A stretch of DNA of 64,000 bases from Parvimonas sp000223315. Its GTDB lineage: Bacteria > Bacillota > Clostridia > Tissierellales > Peptoniphilaceae. Below are positions 17,373 through 25,578 of this stretch, one piece after another. The stretch's first letter is position 1. Each line of letters begins with the position of its first letter. The translations under genes were made by a program, and so were the position numbers. Location of the stretch: contig CP189843.1 of assembly GCA_050262155.1 (NCBI GenBank), positions 1,426,001 to 1,490,000 of the forward strand. Direction: 5' to 3'. The notes under the pieces were generated by a model. It saw only the letters and a list, made by a program, of their open reading frames with translations, was not told the DNA's origin and did not search any database.

Positions 17373-19295
17373 TTATTTATCTTTTTTCTTTGTAATATAT
17401 GCTCCACATATTCCTGCTAATGCAAGTATTACATAACTAAATGCACTTTCTACATTTGTCTTTGGAAGCATTCTACCTTTTTGTACTTTAGGTTTTTGTG
17501 GTTTTAATGGTTTTGGTGGTTGTGATTTTTTATCAGCTTCAAATCTCCATGGACCTGCTAAAAATAAATTGCCATTATTTACTACCACTTCATTTTCTAC
17601 CTTTTCAAAATCAGCACCTTTAATTGAATACCAGCCTACAAATTTCCAAGTTCCACCTTCTACTTTTACATCTTCATAATTTTCAAGATTTATCTTTGTG
17701 CCATTTTCAACATCTGATTTATCTGCAGGTTTTTTTGCTTTTATTTCATCAGGTAATTCCTTACCCTTAGTTACTGAATAGAATTGAAATTCTACATTAT
17801 ACTTTTCAGGTTTAGGATCTTCTTCAAATTTCCATATGCCGACCATTTTCATATCTGCACCATTAACAAACTTGTCAATTCCTAAAGAAAAATCATCATC
17901 TTTACCTTCAATTTCTATACGCCAATGCACAAATTCCCAAGTTCCACCTTCAACTTTTACACTGTCATACTTTGGAAGATGTATTAATGTCCCATCAGGA
18001 ACACCTAATTGATCCGCAGGTATTTTTGCTTTTATTTCATCAGGTAATTCTTTTCCTGGAGTTTCTGATTCAAAACTAAATGTTACATCATACTTTTTAG
18101 GTTCAGGGTCTTCTATATATTTCCATTCTCCGGTTACAAGTAAATCTTGATCAACATAAACAAAATTATCTTGACCTGCATCTCTTGTTCCTCTATAATA
18201 TGCAGCCCAAGTCCATCTTACAAATTTCCAAGTTCCACCATCAACTTTTACATCAGTCATTTCAGGAAGAGTTACAGTTGAGTTACTTGGAATATCTGTT
18301 TGTTTTTCAGGTAATTTATTCAATACTTCTTGAGGTAGATCTTTACCATCAGTTATTGATTTAAATTCAAATTCTATAAAATAAGTTGGAGTCGCTTTTT
18401 CAAATACCCATTCTCCTTGCAATTCTAAATTTCCGTCAACCATAATAGTATTTCCGAGATTTCCGGCTTTTGTACCTCTAGCTTCAGGAAATAAACTCCA
18501 ACCTGTAAATTTCCAAGTTCCACCTTCAACTTTTACATCTTCAAAAGTTGGTAAATTTATTTCTGTTCCACTTGTAATATCTGTTAAGATTTGAGGTGTT
18601 TTGTTTAATACTTCATCAGGTAAATCCATTCCCTCAGTTCCTGAAACAAAGATAAATATTACACTGTATTTGTCAGGTTCAGGTGTTTTTTCAAATGTCC
18701 ATTTTCCTATTACAACCAAATCTGAGCCGTTAACTATAAATCCATCTCCTTCAATTATACCTCTTGCACCTCTAATAATAGGATAAGCTTCCCAATGTAA
18801 AAATTTCCACTTTCCACCTTCAACTTCTACATCATCAAATTTTGGAAGGTATATGTCAGTACCGTTTGCAACATTTATTATATCTTTCGGTAATTTATCT
18901 AAGACAGCCTGTGGTAATTCTAGACTATCAGGTATTGCATCAAAACGAAATTTTATTGTATATCTCTCTTCGGTTGCTCTTGCTTTTGTTAAGCTAGCAG
19001 TAACAGGTTGTTCCACTTTTTCTTCAGCTTTAGCTTTTTCTTTTTTCTCTACTTTTTCTTCAGCTTTAGCTTTTTCTTTTTTCTCTACTTTTTTTTCAGC
19101 TTTAGCTTCTTCTTTTTTCTCTACTTTTTTTTCAGCTTTAGCTTCTTCTTTTTTCTCTACTTTTTCTTTAGCTTTAACTTTTCCTTTTTCGGTTACTGTT
19201 GTAGAATTTACTTTTTCTTCGTGTGCAAAATTAGTTTTCGGTAGAACCGATATTAACATCGCACAGATTAAAACTTTAGAAATAAATTTTTTCAT
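17373..19295 (-). CDS. LPXTG-anchored surface protein with five SHIRT-like repeats
   Basis: A 640-residue wall protein. It has a signal peptide (1-24), a Lys/Glu-rich segment of four 12-residue repeats (45-92), five SHIRT-like domains (about 110-590) and the sorting signal LPKTN (610-614) with a hydrophobic helix and basic tail. The C-terminal 31 residues are almost identical to the three-repeat paralogue. Several repeats carry an extra loop (for example 'YPIIRGARG', 'FPEARGTKAG'). ATG 19295 follows GGGGGG; a TTG two codons upstream is less likely. It probably works as a rod-like stalk or adhesin anchored by sortase. Confidence 0.8.
   Translation of the reverse strand: MKKFISKVLICAMLISVLPKTNFAHEEKVNSTTVTEKGKVKAKEKVEKKEEAKAEKKVEKKEEAKAEKKVEKKEKAKAEEKVEKKEKAKAEEKVEQPVTASLTKARATEERYTIKFRFDAIPDSLELPQAVLDKLPKDIINVANGTDIYLPKFDDVEVEGGKWKFLHWEAYPIIRGARGIIEGDGFIVNGSDLVVIGKWTFEKTPEPDKYSVIFIFVSGTEGMDLPDEVLNKTPQILTDITSGTEINLPTFEDVKVEGGTWKFTGWSLFPEARGTKAGNLGNTIMVDGNLELQGEWVFEKATPTYFIEFEFKSITDGKDLPQEVLNKLPEKQTDIPSNSTVTLPEMTDVKVDGGTWKFVRWTWAAYYRGTRDAGQDNFVYVDQDLLVTGEWKYIEDPEPKKYDVTFSFESETPGKELPDEIKAKIPADQLGVPDGTLIHLPKYDSVKVEGGTWEFVHWRIEIEGKDDDFSLGIDKFVNGADMKMVGIWKFEEDPKPEKYNVEFQFYSVTKGKELPDEIKAKKPADKSDVENGTKINLENYEDVKVEGGTWKFVGWYSIKGADFEKVENEVVVNNGNLFLAGPWRFEADKKSQPPKPLKPQKPKVQKGRMLPKTNVESAFSYVILALAGICGAYITKKKDK
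19020..19163 (-). repeat. Four 36-bp tandem repeats encoding a Lys/Glu-rich 12-mer
   Basis: Four in-frame units of KVEKKE(E/K)AKAE(K/E) at residues 45-92 of the five-repeat SHIRT protein. Unit number is likely to vary between strains by slippage. Confidence 0.85.
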
Positions 19296-19382
19296 ATTCA
19301 ATCCCCCCTAAAATAAATTTTAAGCTTATACTATATTACGATATATAGATATTATTTTTGTATCGTATTCTAGTATAGCTAT

Positions 19383-19411
19383 ATTATAGCATAGTATGAA
19401 TATATATTCAA
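19383..19411 (-). promoter_or_regulatory. Promoter of the five-repeat SHIRT gene
   Basis: Minus-strand TTGAAT (19411-19406), a 17-base spacer and TATAAT (19388-19383). The expected leader is about 80 bases. Confidence 0.55.
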
Positions 19412-19582
19412 TAGAAATTGTGAAAATTTAAATAAAAATATGATTTTCTTATATAAATTAATAAAGTGAAAATGATTGTTAAAAAAATATATATTTACAT
19501 ATAAAAATATAAATTTTTATCAAATAATATCACTTAATTTTTTTTAAATAAAATTTTTTTATATATAAAAAAGACTAGGATT

Positions 19583-19629
19583 TGATGTGAACCTCTAAAT
19601 CCGGACAAAGGATTTGGGGGTTCACATCA
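19583..19629. repeat. 20-bp inverted repeat (long hairpin) of unknown role
   Basis: The arm 19583-19602 pairs fully with 19610-19629 (two G-U pairs on the plus strand), with a 7-base loop. On the minus strand a T run appears 12 bases beyond the stem, too far for a standard terminator. It could be a structured RNA, a degenerate terminator or a mobile-element relic. Confidence 0.6.
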
Positions 19630-19735
19630 GAATTTTCAACCTTTATTTAAAACAGCTTAAAAATATTGTTATTCTTTTTCGAATGTTTTTCACTTATTTT
19701 TTTATAATTTCCATAATTAAAATTTGAAAAATTAC

Positions 19736-19763
19736 AAAAAAAAAGATTGGATCGCTCCAATCT
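19736..19763 (-). terminator. Terminator of the ABC-F gene
   Basis: AGATTGG (19744-19750) pairs with CCAATCT (19757-19763), followed on the minus strand by eight T residues. Confidence 0.8.
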
Positions 19764-19775
19764 ATAAAATAGTTT

Positions 19776-21323
19776 TTATAATAGCGAAAAATCTTCCATA
19801 TTCCAAATTTCTGTCGCTATATCTGTATAAAAGTCCTTTTCGTGAGAGATTAAAAAAATTCCTCCCTTATATTCCCTTAAGGCTCTTTTCAATTCCTCCT
19901 TTGACTCAGGATCAAGATGGTTTGTAGGTTCATCAAGCATTAGGATGTTTGTCTTTTCATTTAAAATCTTACAAAGCCTTACCTTTGCCTGTTCTCCACC
20001 ACTTAAAACTTTCATCTGTGATTCGATATGCACATTTGTAAGTGAACATTTTGCAAGAGCAGCACGAATTTTAAATTGCTCCCAACTTGGAAATTTCTCC
20101 CACATCTCATCAATTGGTGTATTATTGTTGTCATAATGTTCTTCTTGTTTAAAATATCCTATTGCCAAGTTTTGACCGAAAGAAACAGAACCTGAAATAG
20201 CTTTAATATTTCCAAGAATTGTATTTACAAGAGTTGTCTTACCAAGCCCGTTCGCTCCTACGATAGCAATTCTATCTCCTCTTTCCATACGAAGATTTAA
20301 AGGCTTACTAATCGGCTTATCATAACCTATTACCAAATCTTCTGTTTCAAAAATTAATCTACTTGTAGAAGGAGCTGTTTCAAAATAGAATTCAGGCTTT
20401 GGTTTTTCCCTTACAAGCTCAATCTTTTCCATTTTATCAAGTTTTTTCTGTCTTGACATAGCCATATTTCTAGTAGCAACTCTAGCCTTATTTCTTTGCA
20501 CAAAATCTTCAAGTTCTTGAATTTCCTGTTGTTGTTTTTTATAAGCAGCTTCAATTTGTCTTTGTTTCAACTCTTTCAGTCTTAAAAATTCGTCATAATC
20601 TCCAACATATCTATTTACTTCACAATTTTCAACATGGTAAATCAAATTTATTACAGAATTTAAAAATGAAATATCATGAGAAATTAAAATAAAGGCATTT
20701 TCATAATTTTGTAAATATCTTCTAAGCCAATTTATATGCTCCTCGTCCAAATAGTTAGTAGGCTCGTCAAGAAGTAAAATATCAGGCTTTTCTAAAAGCA
20801 ATTTTGCAAGTAAAATCTTTGAACGTTGTCCACCTGAAAGGTCAAAAGCAGGTCTATCAAGCCAATCTTTAATTCCCATATTATGAGAAATTTCATCAAT
20901 CTTGGAATCAATCATATAAAAGTCATTCGTTTCAAGTAATTCTTGAAGCTCCGCTGCATCCAGCATTATATTATCAAGTTCTTGACCTGATAATTCACCC
21001 ATTTTCATATAAATATCATTTAATTCACTTTCAACTTCAAAAAGATATGAAAAGGCTGATTTTAAAACATCTCGAACAGTCATATCAGCACCGATTATGG
21101 AATGTTGGTCAAGGTAGCCAATTCTTACTCTCTTTGCCCATTCGATATTTCCCTCTTCAGCTTCAAGTTTTCCAGTAACCAAATTTAAAAAGGTACTCTT
21201 ACCCTCTCCATTTGGTCCAACAAGTCCTATATGTTCCCCTTTTAAAAGTCTAAAATTTACATCTTTAAGTATTTGACGACCACCAAAGCTGTGGCTCAAA
21301 TTTTTTACAGTTAAAATACTCAT
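19776..21323 (-). CDS. ABC-F family ATP-binding protein
   Basis: A 515-residue soluble protein with two ABC ATPase domains and no membrane segments, the ABC-F layout. Domain 1 has Walker A GPNGEGKST, signature LSGGQ and Walker B LLLDEPTNYLD. Domain 2 has GANGLGKTT, LSGGEQ and LMLDEPTNHLD. The interdomain linker (about 230-320) is long, helical and charged, as in ribosome-binding ABC-F proteins of the YbiT/YkpA type. These act on the ribosomal E site as translation factors; some give antibiotic protection. Resistance cannot be inferred here. It is a monocistronic gene with promoter and terminator. Confidence 0.9.
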   Translation of the reverse strand: MSILTVKNLSHSFGGRQILKDVNFRLLKGEHIGLVGPNGEGKSTFLNLVTGKLEAEEGNIEWAKRVRIGYLDQHSIIGADMTVRDVLKSAFSYLFEVESELNDIYMKMGELSGQELDNIMLDAAELQELLETNDFYMIDSKIDEISHNMGIKDWLDRPAFDLSGGQRSKILLAKLLLEKPDILLLDEPTNYLDEEHINWLRRYLQNYENAFILISHDISFLNSVINLIYHVENCEVNRYVGDYDEFLRLKELKQRQIEAAYKKQQQEIQELEDFVQRNKARVATRNMAMSRQKKLDKMEKIELVREKPKPEFYFETAPSTSRLIFETEDLVIGYDKPISKPLNLRMERGDRIAIVGANGLGKTTLVNTILGNIKAISGSVSFGQNLAIGYFKQEEHYDNNNTPIDEMWEKFPSWEQFKIRAALAKCSLTNVHIESQMKVLSGGEQAKVRLCKILNEKTNILMLDEPTNHLDPESKEELKRALREYKGGIFLISHEKDFYTDIATEIWNMEDFSLL

Positions 21324-21351
21324 TTCTTCTCCTTTTAGTATAGCTCTACAT

Positions 21352-21380
21352 ATTTTACCATATTTTTCAATTTAAGTAAA
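21352..21380 (-). promoter_or_regulatory. Promoter of the ABC-F gene
   Basis: Minus-strand TTTACT (21380-21375), a 17-base spacer and TAAAAT (21357-21352) with TGG extended -10, about 30 bases before the start codon. Confidence 0.5.
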
Positions 21381-21420
21381 AATTTTAAAGACTGATTTAA
21401 AAGGACATATATTTCAACAC

Positions 21421-21444
21421 AAAAAAGCCGTCATTTCTGACGGC
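21421..21444 (-). terminator. Terminator of the C69 dipeptidase gene
   Basis: GCCGTCA (21427-21433) pairs with TGACGGC (21438-21444), followed by TTTTTT on the minus strand. Confidence 0.88.
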
Positions 21445-21467
21445 AATTTAATCTTTTTTAAAGTCTT

Positions 21468-23009
21468 TTAAGCATCTGATCTTGAAAATCCGTTTTTCAT
21501 TTCACAACTTGCTGTGAAAAGTGTCTTATCAAGTAAATCATTTGTTTGGTCTTTTACAAAATCTGTTATCTCATCATTTGCTTTTTCTAAAAATTCGTGA
21601 ACATTCTTTATCTTTGATTTGTTTTTCAAAAATTCTTTATCATATTTATTCAAGAATGTACGACATTTTGATTGAACTGCATTTTGATATCTTTCAACAT
21701 GAGAAGCAGTTGATGGAAAATGCGCATCGCAAAGTGCTCCGATGATACGATTTACCCAATAGAAATTATCTGTTGAAGGAGTTAGAGTCGTATTTTCTAA
21801 ATATTCAGGTGTTTTTGTAATATTTGCATAATATGGGATTATTGCATTAAATACATTTGAACCGAAAGATAGCCACTCAATACTTCTGATTTCTTCAGGC
21901 ATATAAGGTCTTATTTGAACTAGAGCCAAAACATCATTACGATTTATGCCTATAGGTCTAAATTTACCCTTTTGTGATAAATCTCCATTCTTTAGATATG
22001 GGTCATAAGGAGTTCCTTGATAGTGATTAGACATAATATACTTAACATCTTCTATTGTAATCTTCTTTTCAGGAATCATGCACCAAGGAAGATTATCACT
22101 ATGTGGTTTAAATTCAGCATCTTCACCATCCCAATCGAAAGTGTTTGGATTAAAATATCTTAACATTACCCAAGCACGAGGTGTATTGTAAGTATGATCA
22201 GCATCTGAATGACTTCCAAAAGCAACTCTTGGATTGAAAGGCTCTTTATAGTCTTCATCTTCATCATAATCAAAACCTTCTTCAAAATCTTCAAGAATTT
22301 TTTCAAGAGAGATATCAGTAGATAAATCAAGGAAATTTTCTTCAACAAATTCTTTCAAATCTGATGAACACATAAATTCTTCCTTTGCTCCGTAAGCATC
22401 TTCAAAATCAAAATGATCAAGTCCGAATTGATTTGGCATTACAACATAAACCTCATCAGGAACTCTTCTTGCTATCCAGTGATGACCGCCAATTGTTTCA
22501 AACCACCAAATAGAATCAACATCTTGAAAAGCAATTCCGTTACTTTCATAAGTCCCATATTTCTCTATTAATGCACCAAGTCTTTCAACACCCTCTTTAG
22601 CACTATTTATATAAGGAAGAGTAATTACAACAAAATCTTCCTCTCCTATTCCACCCTTTTTTATAATATCAGGTTCAAATTCTACTAAAGGATCCGCTCC
22701 CAAAACTCTTTCATTTGTAGTAATAGTTTCTGTTGCAGTCATTGAAACATTTTTTTCATTAACACCACAAGCTCCCCAAACTCCACGCCATTTTTTTACA
22801 TTTGGCAGACAAGTATAACGCATAGGATTTTTAGGCAATTCTATTTCACAATCTGTACGAACGGATTTATAATGAATTGGTTGATCTTTAGGCTCAACAA
22901 CAATGAATTTTTTTGATTTAAACATTCCAGCTGAAGAATCTTCAATACGAGCAACCAAAGTTGAACCGTCATAACTTGCTTTTTTACCTATAAGAATTGT
23001 AGTACACAT
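21468..23009 (-). CDS. C69 family dipeptidase
   Basis: A 513-residue Ntn-hydrolase of the PepD/C69 family. The N-terminus is Met-Cys2-Thr-Thr, so Cys2 becomes the N-terminal nucleophile after Met removal. Family features include 'DGSTLVARIEDS', 'GVWGACGVNEKNVSMTATET', and 'WWFETIGGHHWIARRVPD'. Such dipeptidases act in the cytoplasm on a broad range of dipeptides. No signal peptide is present. A 60-residue ORF inside it in another frame is a shadow. It has its own promoter and terminator. Confidence 0.92.
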   Translation of the reverse strand: MCTTILIGKKASYDGSTLVARIEDSSAGMFKSKKFIVVEPKDQPIHYKSVRTDCEIELPKNPMRYTCLPNVKKWRGVWGACGVNEKNVSMTATETITTNERVLGADPLVEFEPDIIKKGGIGEEDFVVITLPYINSAKEGVERLGALIEKYGTYESNGIAFQDVDSIWWFETIGGHHWIARRVPDEVYVVMPNQFGLDHFDFEDAYGAKEEFMCSSDLKEFVEENFLDLSTDISLEKILEDFEEGFDYDEDEDYKEPFNPRVAFGSHSDADHTYNTPRAWVMLRYFNPNTFDWDGEDAEFKPHSDNLPWCMIPEKKITIEDVKYIMSNHYQGTPYDPYLKNGDLSQKGKFRPIGINRNDVLALVQIRPYMPEEIRSIEWLSFGSNVFNAIIPYYANITKTPEYLENTTLTPSTDNFYWVNRIIGALCDAHFPSTASHVERYQNAVQSKCRTFLNKYDKEFLKNKSKIKNVHEFLEKANDEITDFVKDQTNDLLDKTLFTASCEMKNGFSRSDA

Positions 23010-23058
23010 AACAAACCTCCTCAGTCTTTAAATAATAATTATTATTAACTACAATAAT

Positions 23059-23087
23059 ATTATAACTCAAATTCACAAAAAAGTAAA
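23059..23087 (-). promoter_or_regulatory. Promoter of the C69 dipeptidase gene
   Basis: Minus-strand TTTACT (23087-23082), a 17-base spacer and TATAAT (23064-23059). A 16-bp A/T palindrome (AATAATAA/TTATTATT, 23031-23046) lies downstream near the expected transcription start and could be a regulator site or chance in AT-rich DNA. Confidence 0.5.
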
Positions 23088-23159
23088 AATATTTTTTATT
23101 GTTTCACAAAAAACTTAATCTACTTTTGTATTTGAAATTATGGATATAATGAAAAACAA

Positions 23160-23942
23160 AATGCTTCACGTCATAGTACTTTGTAGAGAAATGCCCTCAA
23201 CACGTCATCTCGACTATTTGTTTGTTTACAATCAATAGTATTCCCGAAAGAAATCTAAACAAGATTTATTATGTATCTGCGATACATTTACTTTTACTTG
23301 TTTACAAGCAAAAGTATGAGATCTTTCGACTTCGTTACACTTCGCTCAAGATGACGTATAAAGAGAATATCTTTGTCCAATAGCCGGACGTTAATAGTAA
23401 ATAAACTTCAATAAAATGTAAAAATTGTATATTATAAAGAAATAACTCACGTCATAGAACTTTGAAATTAAATACCCCTAACACGTCATTTCGACTGAAA
23501 CGGAACGTAGTGAAGTGAAGTGAAGTGGATCTAGCTCTAACTTTGTTTACTTGTAAACAAAAGTAGGTCTGACGGGGTAATTGTATCGTTAGATACAATT
23601 GCTCTGGAAATCTCAACTATTGATTAACTGTAAACATTAGTAAATTTTTTATATGTATCTACGATACATTACTTTTGCTAAATCAAAAGTATGAGATCTC
23701 TCCGCTTTGTTTCGCTTTGCTCAACTCCGGTCGAGATGACGTATAAGGATTAATACTTCGTTTAGTGGCTAAACGTTAACAGTAAATAAACTTCAATAAA
23801 TTTTAAAAATTGTATATTATAAAGAAATAACTCACGTCATAGAACTTTGAAATTAAATACCCCTAACACGTCATCTCGAGCGTAGTCGAGAGATCTCACA
23901 CTATTATTTGCTTGCAAATAATAGTAAGTCCTGTAAAGGACT
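23160..23942. repeat. Modular hairpin repeat array, locus C
   Basis: Tandem modules between the C69 gene and the endolysin gene. Palindromes lie at 23271-23287 and 23653-23669. Arms with ACGTCATCTCGAC or its complement occur near 23202, 23340, 23484, 23730 and 23868. The ~75-base stretch ending CACGTCATAGAACTTTG is nearly identical at about 23400-23480 and 23775-23855. The central cassette near 23572 is the GGGGTAATTGTATC type. No ORF is supported. Confidence 0.7.
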
Positions 23943-23970
23943 TAAAAATAATTAACTCAATATATTTCAC

Positions 23971-24005
23971 AAAAAAACAATTAACGGTAACTATCCATTA
24001 ATTGT
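23971..24005 (-). terminator. Terminator of the endolysin gene
   Basis: ACAATTAA (23977-23984) pairs with TTAATTGT (23998-24005), extended by inner G-C pairs, with seven T residues on the minus strand. Confidence 0.75.
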
Positions 24006-24022
24006 CTTTTATAATGTAAATA

Positions 24023-24811
24023 CTATTTGCTTTTTAATAATCTGTTGACTTCCTTTTGTACTTCCTCATAATTGTAACCTGCATTTTCGAGCCTTGCACG
24101 TCTTAATTCTCCGTTACCCCAGTTTCCTTGAATGACTTCTTTGGCTACTTCTCTTATTGCCTTTTCATTTATAAAAGCTCTGTAATCAACCCAACCCTTT
24201 AATTCCTTTACATAGTAATAACTTCCCCATTTTCTAGTTAAAGTCACTTCTTCTCCTTGATGATTTTGTGTCGTTCCAATCATACTTTTATCTTCACAAA
24301 ACCAAGGCAAACTGTCGATTGAATAATAGCCTTTAATTTTGCTCTTTATATTCAAAAGCTCCATATATTCTCCCTTATCTTGAAATTCTTTTAATCTATA
24401 TACAAAATAATGTGGTCTTCCCGCATAAACCCACAATCTATCGTGATTATCCACAGAAATTCCATTTGCAGAATAGTTACAATGAATAATTCTGTTTTCA
24501 TCAATAAAAATTCCTGTATGTCCATAACTTGAACTGTTATTTTCCCTTTTACCCCATATAAAAATGTCTCCTCTTTTTGCTTTCCAAGGAACATTGTCAG
24601 TTATCTTTTCAAAACCGTTCTTTTCAAGCCAAAAATGTTCGTGTTTAGTGTCAATAGTCCAACCATTACTATTAGCCCCCGCACTTCTAAGTGCATAATA
24701 TAAGGAAGAGGAACAGTCATAACTGGAAGTTCCATTTCTATTTTGCATAGAATACGAAACCTTACCTTTTCTGTTTTCAAACCACTTTATTGCCTTTTCA
24801 ATATCTATCAT
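24023..24811 (-). CDS. Pal-like phage-type endolysin (Amidase_5 plus CW_7)
   Basis: A 262-residue peptidoglycan hydrolase. The N-terminal ~145 residues strongly resemble the amidase domain of the pneumococcal phage Dp-1 lysin Pal: 'KVSYSMQNRNG', catalytic Cys in 'SYDCSSS', 'RGDIFIWG', His in 'YGHTGIF' and 'IIHCNY'. A middle part looks SH3/G5-like. The last ~40 residues (EVAKEVIQGNWGNGE..R...AGY) match the Cpl-7-type CW_7 wall-binding domain. There is no signal peptide, so release would need a holin; a YvrJ-type small membrane protein lies 8 bases upstream. No other phage structural genes are nearby. Confidence 0.88.
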   Translation of the reverse strand: MIDIEKAIKWFENRKGKVSYSMQNRNGTSSYDCSSSLYYALRSAGANSNGWTIDTKHEHFWLEKNGFEKITDNVPWKAKRGDIFIWGKRENNSSSYGHTGIFIDENRIIHCNYSANGISVDNHDRLWVYAGRPHYFVYRLKEFQDKGEYMELLNIKSKIKGYYSIDSLPWFCEDKSMIGTTQNHQGEEVTLTRKWGSYYYVKELKGWVDYRAFINEKAIREVAKEVIQGNWGNGELRRARLENAGYNYEEVQKEVNRLLKSK

Positions 24812-24819
24812 AAAAACTC

Positions 24820-24963
24820 CTATTTAAGTTTAACAACCAATTCGTTTATAGCCTTTGTAAGTTCGTCTATCTTCTTTTCAAATCTTAATAATAAGAAAAT
24901 GGAAAGGACAACAGGAAAGCCTACATTTGAAATACTTGTAATTATATTTTCAATATTTTCCAT
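24820..24963 (-). CDS. YvrJ-like small membrane protein, holin candidate
   Basis: A 47-residue ORF too short for a 60-residue cut-off. It begins MENIENIITSIS, has one hydrophobic helix (about residues 14-27, SNVGFPVVLSIFLLL) and a charged amphipathic tail (RFEKKIDELTKAINEL). The length, 'SNVGFP' motif and helix-tail layout fit the YvrJ family. ATG 24963 follows GGAGGAAAAA. Its stop lies 8 bases before the endolysin start, so they are co-transcribed. A holin role is inferred from topology and neighbour, not proven. Confidence 0.8.
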   Translation of the reverse strand: MENIENIITSISNVGFPVVLSIFLLLRFEKKIDELTKAINELVVKLK

Positions 24964-24986
24964 TTTTTCCTCCAATCTTATAGCAA

Positions 24987-25008
24987 AAAAAGACCAAAAG
25001 GTCTTTTT
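24987..25008 (-). terminator. Intra-operon terminator between DUF2922 and YvrJ-like genes
   Basis: AAAAAGACC (24987-24995) pairs with GGTCTTTTT (25000-25008), with a T run on the minus strand. It sits only 4 bases after the DUF2922 stop, so the YvrJ-like and endolysin genes depend on read-through or a separate promoter. Confidence 0.85.
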
Positions 25009-25011
25009 CTA

Positions 25012-25227
25012 CTAGATTAATGTAATTTCTTCATAGCTTGTTGAAATAATATTAGCCTTTTTAACTCCTGTAACTTTTAAATCATCTTTAGCCAAAACTG
25101 ACTTGTAATCAAAAGTTTTTATTATATCACCCGCTTCATCAGCTGACATATTTTTAATATTTGAAATTGTAAATGCCATATTTTTTCCGTCCTCTAATGT
25201 TAGAGTCATACTCAATGTCTTCTTCAT
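25012..25227 (-). CDS. DUF2922 family small protein
   Basis: A 71-residue protein. The pattern MKKTLSMTLTLEDGKNMAFTI, then 'SADEAGDIIKTF', then a hydrophobic end resembles DUF2922 proteins. These are small soluble proteins of unknown function that are often encoded next to DUF1659 and YvrJ genes in Firmicutes. The ribosome binding site AGGAGG precedes the ATG. It lies 10 bases downstream of the DUF1659-like gene and directly before a terminator. Confidence 0.7.
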   Translation of the reverse strand: MKKTLSMTLTLEDGKNMAFTISNIKNMSADEAGDIIKTFDYKSVLAKDDLKVTGVKKANIISTSYEEITLI

Positions 25228-25237
25228 TTTTTACCTC

Positions 25238-25423
25238 CTACTCTAAAGTTGTTTCTACGACTTTAATTGCTTCTTTTTTTGTACCGTCAATAAATTTTTC
25301 AACGAATTCTCCGAGTTTCTTTAAATTTTCATCGGAACAATCACTTTGAACATTCTTTACAGTTACACTTCTCTTTTTAGAATTAGCAAGATTAAAACTA
25401 ACCTTTAAATACTTTTTAGCCAT
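25238..25423 (-). CDS. DUF1659-like small protein
   Basis: A 61-residue basic protein beginning MAKKYLKVSFNLANSKKRS, with 'VKNVQSDCSDENLKKLGEFVE' and a valine-rich end. Its length, beta-hairpin-like start and position before DUF2922 and YvrJ-type genes suggest DUF1659. Sequence similarity alone is weak, so the name is tentative. The ribosome binding site AAAAGGAG precedes ATG 25423. It appears to be the first gene of a four-gene minus-strand cluster ending with the endolysin. Confidence 0.6.
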   Translation of the reverse strand: MAKKYLKVSFNLANSKKRSVTVKNVQSDCSDENLKKLGEFVEKFIDGTKKEAIKVVETTLE

Positions 25424-25521
25424 ATCTTTTCTCCTTTTAATTTATTTTGTAAGCCTTACACTTATATAATAAAAATTTTTCAAAAAAAGGGGGGATAAGG
25501 TTTATCTCTTATTCCTTTAAC

Positions 25522-25550
25522 TTGTTAGAAGCACTAATTTATGTTAAAAT
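25522..25550 (+). promoter_or_regulatory. Promoter of the YhhN-like gene
   Basis: TTGTTA (25522-25527), a 17-base spacer and TAAAAT (25545-25550) with TGT extended -10, about 25 bases before the ATG at 25579. Confidence 0.5.
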
Positions 25551-25578
25551 AATTGATACTAAGAGATTTGGAGGCAAT

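Larger units (their letters stand above)
19296..19775. other. AT-rich gene-free spacer with a strong hairpin
   Basis: About 480 bases without a supported gene. It contains the SHIRT promoter, long A/T tracts (19410-19570), a 20-bp hairpin at 19583-19629 and the ABC-F terminator near 19736. Confidence 0.6.

Noticed and set aside
18853..19311. 152-codon plus-strand ORF and a 78-codon Phe/Ser-rich ORF (19008-19244)
   Set aside because: They are antisense shadows of the Lys/Glu repeats of the SHIRT protein.
23031..23046. Fur/PerR box near the C69 dipeptidase promoter
   Set aside because: The 16-bp A/T palindrome lacks the 7-1-7 spacing of PerR/Fur boxes and such strings are expected by chance in DNA this AT-rich.
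23971..25423. Prophage
   Set aside because: Endolysin and YvrJ-type genes are present but no integrase, terminase, capsid or tail genes; neighbours are housekeeping genes.
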